A stretch of 18,972 bases of DNA, from contig JAISZQ010000097.1 in assembly GCA_031269165.1 (NCBI GenBank), positions 1-18,972 of the forward strand, given 5' to 3'. The first letter of the stretch is position 1. The number at the start of each line of letters is the position of its first letter. Below the pieces are notes generated by a model that worked only from the letters and a program-made list of their open reading frames with translations, made no database searches and had not been told where the DNA came from. Made by a program: the position numbers and the translations under genes. Shown in pieces: positions 1-5,622 of the stretch. Source of the stretch: Spirochaetaceae bacterium. Its GTDB lineage: Bacteria; Spirochaetota; Spirochaetia; Treponematales; Breznakiellaceae.

Positions 1-143
1 TAATATCAAATTTGAAACGGGGCTTTGATATAAGGCGGTGCAACTGGAAAGGCTGGAAACATTATAGACAAAAAGTCTTCTGGAGCGTTATCGGTTATAA
101 CATCAAAGTTATGACCGCTGCCGTGATGGCCGCTACTTTATAG
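1..143 (+). mobile_element. 3' remnant of a transposase gene
   Basis: An open frame enters from the left edge (codons from base 3) and stops at TAG 141-143. It encodes a basic, tryptophan-rich tail that includes the segments KRGFDIRRCNWKG and FWSVIGYNIKVMT. A basic stretch with an RR..WKG-like segment followed by a hydrophobic YN(I/L)-K segment is the usual look of the C-terminus of DDE transposases. The family cannot be assigned from about 46 residues. It runs tail to tail into the truncated vapC gene, whose homology ends at the same place, so the insertion-sequence boundary probably lies at about 138-150. No DDE residues are visible because the rest lies outside the window. Confidence 0.5.
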
Positions 144-332
144 ACAGACACTATTTAATAAATCCGCCAATTCATTTTCCCTTTTATGAATTATAAACGG
201 CAATAATTCCGTCAAAATAATATCATTTGTACAAATTGTATTGGTATATATTAAATCAGTAATAAATGAATATAGTTGATTTCCTTTGAAATATTCAATC
301 CATGCCGAGGAATCTATGATAGTATCTTTCAT
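138..332 (-). pseudogene. vapC: Truncated VapC-type PIN-domain toxin
   Basis: The 64-residue product starts like a VapC ribonuclease: MKDTIIDSSAWIEYF carries the first PIN acidic residue (D7), and TELLPF carries the second (E42). VapC toxins are normally about 125-140 residues and need further Asp residues in the second half, which are missing here. The reading frame ends abruptly after NELADLLNS, where the adjoining sequence becomes the tail of a transposase gene on the other strand. This suggests that a mobile element cut the gene. Its ATG overlaps the vapB stop by 4 bases (ATGA), the usual vapBC arrangement. The product is expected to lack nuclease activity, though it might still bind VapB. 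The family assignment is firm; the truncation mechanism is an inference. Confidence 0.75.
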
Positions 333-520
333 CTTTTCCTCAATGTATCTAAATCAATGTCCAGGGTTATTTTACCAAAATAATTTGCTAAACCTTTAAT
401 CTTTTCCCGTTGAATAACATTTTCCAATGCATATTTTATTAATGCCGTTTTTGAGGAGATATTTGTTACCGAAATTGCTTCATTAACTAAAGCATCGGGT
501 AATTCTAATGTAGTTCTCAT
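329..520 (-). CDS. vapB: VapB-type antitoxin (ribbon-helix-helix)
   Basis: This is a 63-residue protein. Residues 1-40 (MRTTLELPDALVNEA, then a TALIKYALENVI helix) match a ribbon-helix-helix DNA-binding domain. The C-terminal tail, with the segment LANYFGKITLDIDLDTLRKR, resembles the toxin-embracing tail of VapB proteins. A GTG two codons upstream (526) is in frame but lies inside the ribosome-binding site. AGAGAGG at 526-532 sits 5 bases before the ATG at 520, so that ATG is the start. VapB proteins usually repress their own operon with VapC and neutralise the toxin. Here the antitoxin is intact while its partner is truncated, so the pair is probably a decaying remnant. VapB could still act as a repressor. 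Confidence 0.8.
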   Translation of the reverse strand: MRTTLELPDALVNEAISVTNISSKTALIKYALENVIQREKIKGLANYFGKITLDIDLDTLRKR

Positions 521-536
521 AAACACCTCTCTTTAT

Positions 537-566
537 AAAATACCCTATTGGTATATGCTTTGTCAA
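537..566 (-). promoter_or_regulatory. vapBC promoter with palindromic operator
   Basis: On the minus strand a consensus -35 TTGACA (561-566) is followed after 18 bases by TATTTT (537-542). The inverted repeat ATACC-CTATT-GGTAT (540-554) covers the spacer and the -10 region. That is a plausible site for autoregulation by the ribbon-helix-helix antitoxin. Confidence 0.55.
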
Positions 567-680
567 GCAGTTTTTTGCATATAGCAAATTATTTTTATAT
601 GTATAGTTTTTATACGGTCTCAGCACAATTGCACATAACTACAGCATATACGAACCCCCGCATTTTGCCAAGCCACCCGC

Positions 681-742
681 CTGTCATTGCGAGCGAGCAG
701 CACATTGCCGATTCCCCCTTATAGCTTGGAACAGCCTCTTAT
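681..742. repeat. Fragments of dispersed repeats
   Basis: The gene-free stretch 521-743 ends with pieces of three repeat types found elsewhere in the window. They are a half-copy of the CATTGCGAGCGAGC motif (about 684-698), a TTGCCGATTCCCCCTT segment (about 706-721) that is the reverse complement of part of the element at 4026-4307, and one arm of the GGAACAGCCTC palindrome (728-738). Nothing else is recognisable here apart from the vapBC promoter. Confidence 0.5.
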
Positions 743-743
743 A

Positions 744-1505
744 TTAGTCCTTCAACCGATATACAGACACATGAGAACGGGAATCTGCGGTGAATAGGGA
801 ACCGGCCCAATCCGCGTTTCTGCTTTCGAGCGTGAAGCCTGCCAACTGTGCCATCAAGTCCAACTCGGCCGGCCAAATATAGCGGTGCGGGCTCCGAAAC
901 AGCGTGCTCTTTCCCCGTTCATCAAATCGGAAATGGTGCGACACGATTCGTTGCGCTACCGTGTCATACGTATCTAAACCGATACTGCCGGGCATACTGT
1001 GGAAGACAACAGCGTCTTGGCCTGGCGGTAACTTTCTGAGCTCCGGCACCCAAAGTTCAATGACAAACCGTCCCCCGGCTACAAGATGCCGTGCGGCGTT
1101 TTTGAAGCATTCAACTTGATCTTCTTGGGTGAGAAGATTTGAAATAGTATTATAAACAAGATAAACCAACGTGTAACGGCCAGGCGCACCGACACGCTTC
1201 ATATCGCCCCGAACGACGGGTAACGAAGACTCGTCTATCTTTGTGCGAAGTTGATCGATCATCGGTTGCGACCGTTCAATGCCGGTAACCGAAACGCCCC
1301 GCTGGACAAGAGGAATTGCAACCCGTCCGGTACCTATAGCGAACTCAAGCACTCGCCCTCCGGCCGCGAGTTCCGCGAGGCGGTTAACCGTTGGATCTAT
1401 GACCTCAGGAGCGAACATACCTGTTCCCGGAGTATCATAGTTTTGAGCGGCAACAATGTCCCATATATCCTCTTGCTTCATATCTTTTTGCATATATCTT
1501 CTCAT
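744..1505 (-). CDS. Class I SAM-dependent methyltransferase
   Basis: The product is about 253 residues with a Rossmann-type methyltransferase fold. Motif I is VLEFAIGTGRVAIPL; the acidic end of strand beta-2 is GIERSQPMI; motif III/IV follows at VRGDMKRV and YTLVYLVYNTISNLL; then come the usual LVAGGRFVIEL post-motif and a C-terminal half rich in beta strands. Small-molecule methyltransferases of this type act in the cytoplasm, and the substrate cannot be predicted. The start is uncertain. A TTG at 1520 lies inside a palindromic repeat, so the ATG at 1505, just outside the repeat, is used. ATGs at 1493 and 1481 (MKQEDIWD) are also possible, and none has a strong ribosome-binding site. The gene stands alone, with repeats on both sides. 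Confidence 0.7.
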   Translation of the reverse strand: MRRYMQKDMKQEDIWDIVAAQNYDTPGTGMFAPEVIDPTVNRLAELAAGGRVLEFAIGTGRVAIPLVQRGVSVTGIERSQPMIDQLRTKIDESSLPVVRGDMKRVGAPGRYTLVYLVYNTISNLLTQEDQVECFKNAARHLVAGGRFVIELWVPELRKLPPGQDAVVFHSMPGSIGLDTYDTVAQRIVSHHFRFDERGKSTLFRSPHRYIWPAELDLMAQLAGFTLESRNADWAGSLFTADSRSHVSVYRLKD

Positions 1506-1548
1506 TTGAGCCTGTTTCAAAACTTGCAGAGTTTTGGAACAGCCTCAA
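1506..1548. repeat. Palindromic repeat, GTTTTGGAACAGCCTC family
   Basis: Near-perfect inverted repeat: GCCTGTTTCAAAAC pairs with GTTTTGGAACAGCC around an 8-9 base loop. The same family occurs at 2712-2750 (perfect), as single arms near 4009, 4291 and 5597, and in diverged form at 9016 and 16861. It lies directly upstream of the methyltransferase start, where it could form a hairpin in the 5' leader or end transcription from the lipoprotein gene. Confidence 0.7.
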
Positions 1549-1593
1549 TACGTAAACCATGCGGCGTTGTTTTGCCGCGCCCCATCCCGAAAC

Positions 1594-2670
1594 CTACTCC
1601 TGCATATTGAAATACGCTATTTTACCCTGATTGCCAACCGCGACAAACCTGCCGCCGCCGTAGGCGATATCACGGACCGAACCGCCGAGATTGATGTTTT
1701 CACCCGTTGTCCAGGTTACGCCGTCGGCGGAAAGCGCCACTGTGCCGTTCCAGCAGGCCGCGACGAATCTGCTACCATCGTAGACGATGACGCTGATACC
1801 GTTGCCGAAGGCGCCTTCAACCGCCGTCCATGTAGTGCCGTCGTCGGAATACGCAAATTGACCAACGCGGCCGTTGTTGCCCGCAACAAACTTCCCGCCG
1901 CCGTAGGCGAGGGTCTCGATGAGAGCACTACGAATAAACTCGTTGTCGTCTACCCGCGACCATGTTACGCCGTCGTCGGAATACGCCATTTTGCCGCGCC
2001 AGACTCCTCTATCGTTATAGCCGCCGCCCGCTACGAATCTACCGCCGCCGTAGGTGATGGTGTGGATGCTGTCACTGCCGCCGAACGCGCTGTCTTTAAC
2101 CGCCGTCCAGGTTACACCGTCGGTGGAATACGCCGTTTTGTCTTTCTTTCCAGCGGGATAGCCGCTGTACGCGAAAAACGTGCCACCGCCGTAGAAGAGG
2201 CGGGTGATGTTGTCTTGGTTGCTGAACGTGCTGTCTTCTACCGCCGTCCAGGTTACGCCGTCGGTGGAATACGCTATTTTGCCGCCTTTGCTACCCGCGA
2301 CGAACTTACCGCCGCCGTAGGCGAAGGCTTCGGCATAGCCGAGCTTGTTGTCTTTAACCTTCGTCCAGATAACGCCGTCAGCGGAATACGCCATTTCGCC
2401 TTCCCAGTTGCTTCCGTCTTCATAGAGACCGACCGCGACGAACCTGCCGCCGCCGTAGACGATGGCGGTGATGCGGTCGTTACTGCCACCACCGTGGAAC
2501 GGGCTGTCTTCAACCGCCGTCCAATAAACGCCCGAGTCTGGGATTGGCTTAAAACCGTAGGTATCGAAAACCGCTTGCGTTGTTTCCGCATTTGACCCGC
2601 CTCGCGTTGTTTGGCATGATACAAACAACGCCGCTAAAACCACCAAGCCTGTCTTCAATCTTCCCTTCAT
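1594..2670 (-). CDS. Lipoprotein, predicted seven-bladed beta-propeller
   Basis: This 358-residue protein has a signal peptide with a lipobox ending FVSC (Cys19), so it should be exported and lipid-anchored. The rest consists of seven repeats of about 40-48 residues with the pattern YGGGRFVAVG, GKIAYSTDGVTWTAV. The YGGG units begin near residues 72, 118, 160, 207, 256, 297 (degenerate, YDGS) and 337, and the matching Trp residues are at 50, 102, 141, 188, 237, 281 and 320. The N-terminal strand around W50 would complete the last repeat, as in the closure of a seven-bladed propeller. The SxDGxTW core resembles BNR/Asp-box repeats. A good ribosome-binding site (GGAGG, 2678-2682) supports the ATG at 2670. 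Proteins of this look bind ligands or partners at the cell surface; no enzymatic residues are evident and the role is unknown. Confidence 0.75.
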   Translation of the reverse strand: MKGRLKTGLVVLAALFVSCQTTRGGSNAETTQAVFDTYGFKPIPDSGVYWTAVEDSPFHGGGSNDRITAIVYGGGRFVAVGLYEDGSNWEGEMAYSADGVIWTKVKDNKLGYAEAFAYGGGKFVAGSKGGKIAYSTDGVTWTAVEDSTFSNQDNITRLFYGGGTFFAYSGYPAGKKDKTAYSTDGVTWTAVKDSAFGGSDSIHTITYGGGRFVAGGGYNDRGVWRGKMAYSDDGVTWSRVDDNEFIRSALIETLAYGGGKFVAGNNGRVGQFAYSDDGTTWTAVEGAFGNGISVIVYDGSRFVAACWNGTVALSADGVTWTTGENINLGGSVRDIAYGGGRFVAVGNQGKIAYFNMQE

Positions 2671-2711
2671 TTTCCGCCTCCATAACGAAAATACGTATTC
2701 TTACTCAGAAC

Positions 2712-2750
2712 TGAGGCTGTTCCAAAACTTGAGGTTTTGGAACAGCCTCA
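2712..2750. repeat. Perfect 17-bp palindrome with TTGAG loop
   Basis: TGAGGCTGTTCCAAAAC (2712-2728) and its exact complement (2734-2750) flank the loop TTGAG. It lies between the exonuclease gene, which ends at 2769, and the lipoprotein gene, which starts at 2670, both on the minus strand. It could act as a terminator or mRNA-stabilising hairpin, or be a mobile REP-like element. There is no long T run, so termination is not certain. Confidence 0.75.
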
Positions 2751-2768
2751 ACTATAAACCAAATCCGG

Positions 2769-3383
2769 TCAAAACAACACCGCCTGTTTCGGTTTCTTCT
2801 CCAAAAACTTCCACGCCTTTTTTTGCGTCTCGCTTGTTTCGAGCATTTTTCTGAAGATTAGGTAGACAAGTTCAGTGTCGTAGGTGCTGCCGTGCAGTTG
2901 AGCAGTGTGCACATCGATACCGTAAAAGCGGGCCGCTTCGTTGAGCGCGGGAAATTTGAGCCCGCCTGTTCTCCGGCGCAAATTGATAACTTTCTTGTTC
3001 TCCTTCATCGTGCAGAATATATACGGCATCGGGAAGGGGATGAATTGCTGGTCGAACGCGATGTTGTGCGCGACAAAATGACAGGCTTCCCCGCAGAATG
3101 CGCGGAATGCCTCGATGTCTTCGTGAAAATAGAGCGGATAAGCGGCGTCCCCGCGTTCTTCCGCGATTACCGCGTCGGTGAGGCCGTTCACCTTTACCGC
3201 ACCCGCGCTTAGGGGCTCGCCGGGCTTCCGGTAGTAAAACCGCTCGTAGCGGTCAACAATCGCGTCGCTGACCGCCGACTTTGGCCCGCTAAACACGGCC
3301 TTGATCGCGGAAATGGATAGCACACTGTCCTGAGCCGTGAGCCCGTTGGTCTCGGTATCGAAAAAAATAACGGTGGTAGTCAT
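2769..3383 (-). CDS. DEDDh-family 3'-5' exonuclease
   Basis: This 204-residue protein has the three exonuclease motifs of the DnaQ superfamily. ExoI is FFDTETNG (D9, E11); ExoII is AHNIAFDQQF (D111); ExoIII is HGSTYDTELVY (H174, D179). The His five positions before the last Asp places it in the DEDDh class with DnaQ epsilon and oligoribonuclease-like proteins. It stands alone as a single domain, without polymerase or helicase regions, so it is probably an accessory proofreading or DNA/RNA trimming nuclease rather than the replicative epsilon subunit. Its ATG overlaps the stop of the upstream flavin protein gene by 4 bases (ATGA), so the two are translationally coupled. The exact substrate cannot be told from sequence. 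Confidence 0.8.
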   Translation of the reverse strand: MTTTVIFFDTETNGLTAQDSVLSISAIKAVFSGPKSAVSDAIVDRYERFYYRKPGEPLSAGAVKVNGLTDAVIAEERGDAAYPLYFHEDIEAFRAFCGEACHFVAHNIAFDQQFIPFPMPYIFCTMKENKKVINLRRRTGGLKFPALNEAARFYGIDVHTAQLHGSTYDTELVYLIFRKMLETSETQKKAWKFLEKKPKQAVLF

Positions 3384-3865
3384 ACCATTTTCCTCTGTTT
3401 TCCGGTCCAGTCATCAATCGGCAACATATACACCGCCACAGCATCAAGCGCGGCATCGCTAAAGTGATGCGCGACTTCTTTTCCGGTCTGATGTTTCATA
3501 ATCACATTAAGCGCTTCCACTTTTTCTTCTTTTGCATCCGCGTCGATAACGGCAATGTGCCCGAACCCGATGACACTCTCGTAGGCAAAGGCGTAGTTGC
3601 AAGCATTGTCCGCTTCGATCAGTTGGTGTGCGCCATCAACCTCAAAACACGCCGCGTTGTTTTTCTTGATAATCTCCCATTTCTTGCCCCGCGCCGCGCC
3701 GTGGATGTAAACCGTCAAAACCCCGCTCACATACCGATACCCATAGTTCACCGGTACAATATAGGGCCGATTATCCTCCGCAAGCCCCAACCGGCAGACC
3801 TTACATCGGTCAATGACAGCAATTTTCGCGGCAATATCCGTAATTTCCCGGTCTTTCCGATACAT
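3380..3865 (-). CDS. NimA-like pyridoxamine 5'-phosphate oxidase-family flavin protein
   Basis: The 161-residue product opens with MYRKDREITD, then CKVCRLGLAEDNRPYIVPVNYGY, then YIHGAARGKKWEIIKKN and CFEVDGAHQL. This is the standard order of the NimA / 5-nitroimidazole-reductase branch of the split-barrel FMN-binding superfamily. Proteins of this kind bind FMN and are mostly annotated as general reductases; some inactivate nitroimidazoles. The C-terminal segment HHFSD...VYMLPIDDWTGKQ is also typical. A strong ribosome-binding site (AAGGAGG, about 3870-3876) precedes the ATG at 3865. The gene is first in a two-gene unit with the exonuclease, with which it overlaps by 4 bases. The physiological substrate is unknown, and resistance to nitroimidazole drugs should not be assumed. 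Confidence 0.75.
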   Translation of the reverse strand: MYRKDREITDIAAKIAVIDRCKVCRLGLAEDNRPYIVPVNYGYRYVSGVLTVYIHGAARGKKWEIIKKNNAACFEVDGAHQLIEADNACNYAFAYESVIGFGHIAVIDADAKEEKVEALNVIMKHQTGKEVAHHFSDAALDAVAVYMLPIDDWTGKQRKMV

Positions 3866-3947
3866 ACGTCCTCCTTATCAATTATGACTTTGGCTTATAA
3901 AACCAGTTTAACACAATGCTTAATTTCTGCCTATCAGGATAAACGCA

Positions 3948-3970
3948 GGGCGGCTTGCTCGCAATGACGG
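3948..3970. repeat. Fragment of CATTGCGAG-type repeat
   Basis: GCGGCTTGCTCGCAATGACGG is one arm of the dispersed palindromic element that is complete at 5254-5345. The surrounding stretch (3877-4025) contains no gene. Confidence 0.5.
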
Positions 3971-4025
3971 GCTTGTCGGATGCGTTCGTGTCGTGGTTTT
4001 TATAGAATGAGGCTGTTTCAAAGAT

Positions 4026-4307
4026 TTAAGAGCCTGTTCAAAATCTCAGCAAAAGGGGGAATCGGCAAATTGCCGCGCCTTCTCCCTCGCTACGGACTTG
4101 CGTCCTCCGCTACCCCCTTCAACGGGGACAAAACCATGCGGTGCATGGTTTTGTGGGCGTACCCCAAGCGTCCACGGACGGACGCACTACTGAGTACGCC
4201 CCGACCGGAAACCCGAAACAGGACGTTGAGGGTTGTAGGTCCACCCCCGTAACGCCCCCGAATCACCGCGGCGGCTTGCGTCCCGCAGGGTTTTTGAACA
4301 GGCTCTA
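4026..4307. repeat. MITE-like 280-bp element with terminal inverted repeats
   Basis: The ends are inverted copies of each other: TTAAGAGCCTGTTCAAAA on the left and TTTTTGAACAGGCTCTAA on the right. Inside is a perfect hairpin with 11-bp arms (CAAAACCATGC, 4129-4139, and its complement 4143-4153, loop GGT), then a GGGCGTAC / GTACGCCC pair (about 4156-4163 and 4194-4201). No convincing gene is present; the open frame across it is low in complexity and has no ribosome-binding site. Internal pieces recur near 706-721, and the right end recurs at 18841. This fits a non-autonomous mobile element, although the mobilising transposase is unknown. Confidence 0.55.
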
Positions 4308-4316
4308 AGGGAAAAA

Positions 4317-4332
4317 TGTTTCACGTGAAACA
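4317..4332. other. parS: parS site 1 (ParB-binding)
   Basis: TGTTTCACGTGAAACA is a perfect 16-bp palindrome identical to the bacterial chromosomal parS consensus bound by ParB (Spo0J). The match extends by one base on each side (ATG...CAT). Such sites nucleate ParB spreading and SMC loading and usually lie near the replication origin. Confidence 0.85.
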
Positions 4333-4398
4333 TAAAGACGGTGTAGTGCCGAGGAAATTCAACCGCACATCAATTGACGTTCCCGCATTCGTGAAAAA

Positions 4399-4414
4399 TG
4401 TTTCACGTGAAACT
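4399..4414. other. parS: parS site 2 (ParB-binding)
   Basis: TGTTTCACGTGAAACT matches the parS consensus at 15 of 16 positions. It lies 82 bp after the first site, in the gap downstream of rpe. Two sites this close would make a strong ParB nucleation point. Confidence 0.8.
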
Positions 4415-4517
4415 TTTGCACTGTGGTAAAGCGCACCCGAACCCTGTCAAGCAAGGGCCGCGTTTATCCGTCCCCTCGCGTCATCCCGTGATTAATTTCT
4501 GTGTTCGTGTTGGTCGT

Positions 4518-5171
4518 TCATATCCCGCGTATTGCTCGTACAAACCGGGCTTTGTCTGCGGCGGTGAAAAAGGCCGACCCCGTTACCACCACATCGACAC
4601 CGGCTTCACGGGCACGGGGAACCGTTTCCTCGTTGATACCGCCGTCCACGGAGATGAGGAACGGATAGTTTTTTTCCCGCCTTATGTTACACAGTCCGCG
4701 AACTTTGTCAAGGGTGTTCGGGATGAGGGTTTGACCGCCGAACCCCGGATTGACCGTCATCACAAGGACGAGATCGACGACGGGCAGTACTTCGGTGAGC
4801 GCGCTTACCGGGGTTGAAGGCACGATGGCGATCCCGGCCTTTTTGCCCAAGTCGTGTATCGCGGTGAGGATGCGGTGGATGTGGACGGCGGCTTCAAGGT
4901 GAACCGTGATAAGGTCGGCCCCCGCATGGGCGAAATCCGCGATGTGGCGGTCGGGGTGTTCCGTCATGAGGTGCGCGTCGAAGGGCAACGAAGAAAAAGG
5001 CCGCGTATCGGCAACCAGTTTATGCCCGAAGGTAATGTTCGGCACAAACGAGCCGTCCATCACGTCAAGGTGAACCCAGTCCGCCCCGGAAGCGTCAATC
5101 GCCCGGACAGCCTCCCCCGGCGCGGAAAAATCGGCGGAAAGCAGGGACGGCGCAACAAGCAATCTGACCAT
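4518..5171 (-). CDS. rpe: Ribulose-phosphate 3-epimerase
   Basis: This is a full-length (217-residue) TIM-barrel epimerase that interconverts D-ribulose 5-phosphate and D-xylulose 5-phosphate in the pentose phosphate pathway. The opening VAPSLLSADF, the segment WVHLDVMDGSFVPNITFG, FDAHLMTEHP, the MTVNPGFGGQ loop and SVDGGIN are all family hallmarks. The metal ligands can be placed at H34, D36, H67 and D176, and D36 and D176 are also the catalytic acid/base pair. The ATG at 5171 has no Shine-Dalgarno sequence. A candidate -10 (TATGCT) ends 7 bases before it, so the mRNA may be leaderless. The gene stands alone between the parS region and a repeat region. Confidence 0.93.
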   Translation of the reverse strand: MVRLLVAPSLLSADFSAPGEAVRAIDASGADWVHLDVMDGSFVPNITFGHKLVADTRPFSSLPFDAHLMTEHPDRHIADFAHAGADLITVHLEAAVHIHRILTAIHDLGKKAGIAIVPSTPVSALTEVLPVVDLVLVMTVNPGFGGQTLIPNTLDKVRGLCNIRREKNYPFLISVDGGINEETVPRAREAGVDVVVTGSAFFTAADKARFVRAIRGI

Positions 5172-5177
5172 ACAGAA

Positions 5178-5207
5178 AGCATACCACTCAAACCGGGGGC
5201 CTGTCTA
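5178..5207 (-). promoter_or_regulatory. Candidate rpe promoter, leaderless geometry
   Basis: On the minus strand TAGACA (5202-5207), an 18-base spacer and TATGCT (5178-5183) are followed by 6 bases and then the ATG. The expected transcription start coincides with the A of the start codon. Motif-based only. Confidence 0.45.
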
Positions 5208-5253
5208 TGGCGGAGGAATTTTAACAACCACGACCACACGCATCCCGTAAATC

Positions 5254-5345
5254 CGTCATTGCGAGCCGCGAAGCAATCCAGACGAGGAGGGCGGGAACAC
5301 GCTTCGCGTTGCCTTCTGGATTGCTTCGCTTCGCTCGCAATGACG
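5254..5345. repeat. Palindromic CATTGCGAG element
   Basis: CGTCATTGCGAGCCGCGAAG at the left pairs with the CTTCGCTCGCAATGACG end at the right, with AATCCAGA / TCTGGATT inside, so nearly the whole 92 bp folds as one long hairpin. This CATTGCGAG...GAAGCAATCC element type is scattered through many bacterial genomes. The gap 5172-5622 contains this element, two further repeat types and no gene. Confidence 0.75.
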
Positions 5346-5376
5346 AGGGTAACGGGCGCAATGACGGGCGACCTTT

Positions 5377-5436
5377 GATTAGGCTAATCACGTGACCCCC
5401 GACTAGCCTAATCTGCAACCCCCGATTAGGCTAGAC
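5377..5436. repeat. GATTAGGC 13-mer cluster, copy 1
   Basis: Three spaced copies of an almost self-complementary 13-mer: GATTAGGCTAATC (5377-5389), GACTAGCCTAATC (5401-5413) and GATTAGGCTAGAC (5424-5436), each separated by a short CCCCC-containing spacer. A related pair occurs at 15070-15106. The regular 23-24 base spacing is suggestive of protein-binding sites, but may simply be repeat structure. Confidence 0.55.
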
Positions 5437-5510
5437 ACGAGAGACGTAAGGGAAGGCGGGCGGCGGCCACCGTCATTGCGAGGAGGCTTGCCGACGAAGC
5501 AATCCAGACG
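5433..5510 (+). repeat. 78-bp direct repeat, copy 1
   Basis: The segment starting AGACACGAGAGACGTAAGGG matches 14937-15014 at 76 of 78 positions and in the same orientation. Its right half runs into the CATTGCGAG palindrome. The two copies bracket the BCCT gene and the whole ygc-like cluster. Confidence 0.85.
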
Positions 5511-5587
5511 AGAAAGGCGGGAAAACGCTTCGCGTTGCCTTCTGGATTGCTTCGCCCGCTCTCACGAGCGGCTCGCTCGCAATGACG
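5471..5587. repeat. Palindromic CATTGCGAG element, second copy
   Basis: CGTCATTGCGAGGAGGCTTG...GAAGCAATCCAGACG pairs with CTGGATTGCTTCGCC...GCTCGCAATGACG. It is followed by a single arm of the GTTTTGAAACAGGCTC family (5598-5613), just before the end of the BCCT gene. Confidence 0.75.
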
Positions 5588-5622
5588 TAACGCTTGTGTT
5601 TTGAAACAGGCTCAACCCTCAC

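Noticed and set aside
1534..2595. 353-codon open frame on the plus strand, with repeats such as VFNRRPGYAVGGIR
   Set aside because: It is antisense to the lipoprotein. The repeats are a by-product of the propeller repeats read on the other strand, and the minus-strand frame has a lipobox and a ribosome-binding site.
744..3865. A single operon across the minus-strand genes
   Set aside because: Only the exonuclease and NimA-like genes overlap. The lipoprotein and methyltransferase genes are set apart by palindromes and gaps of about 90-100 bases.
4398..4817. 139-codon open frame on the plus strand starting within a parS site
   Set aside because: It is mostly antisense to rpe, and its first codon is part of the parS palindrome. 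There is no ribosome-binding site.
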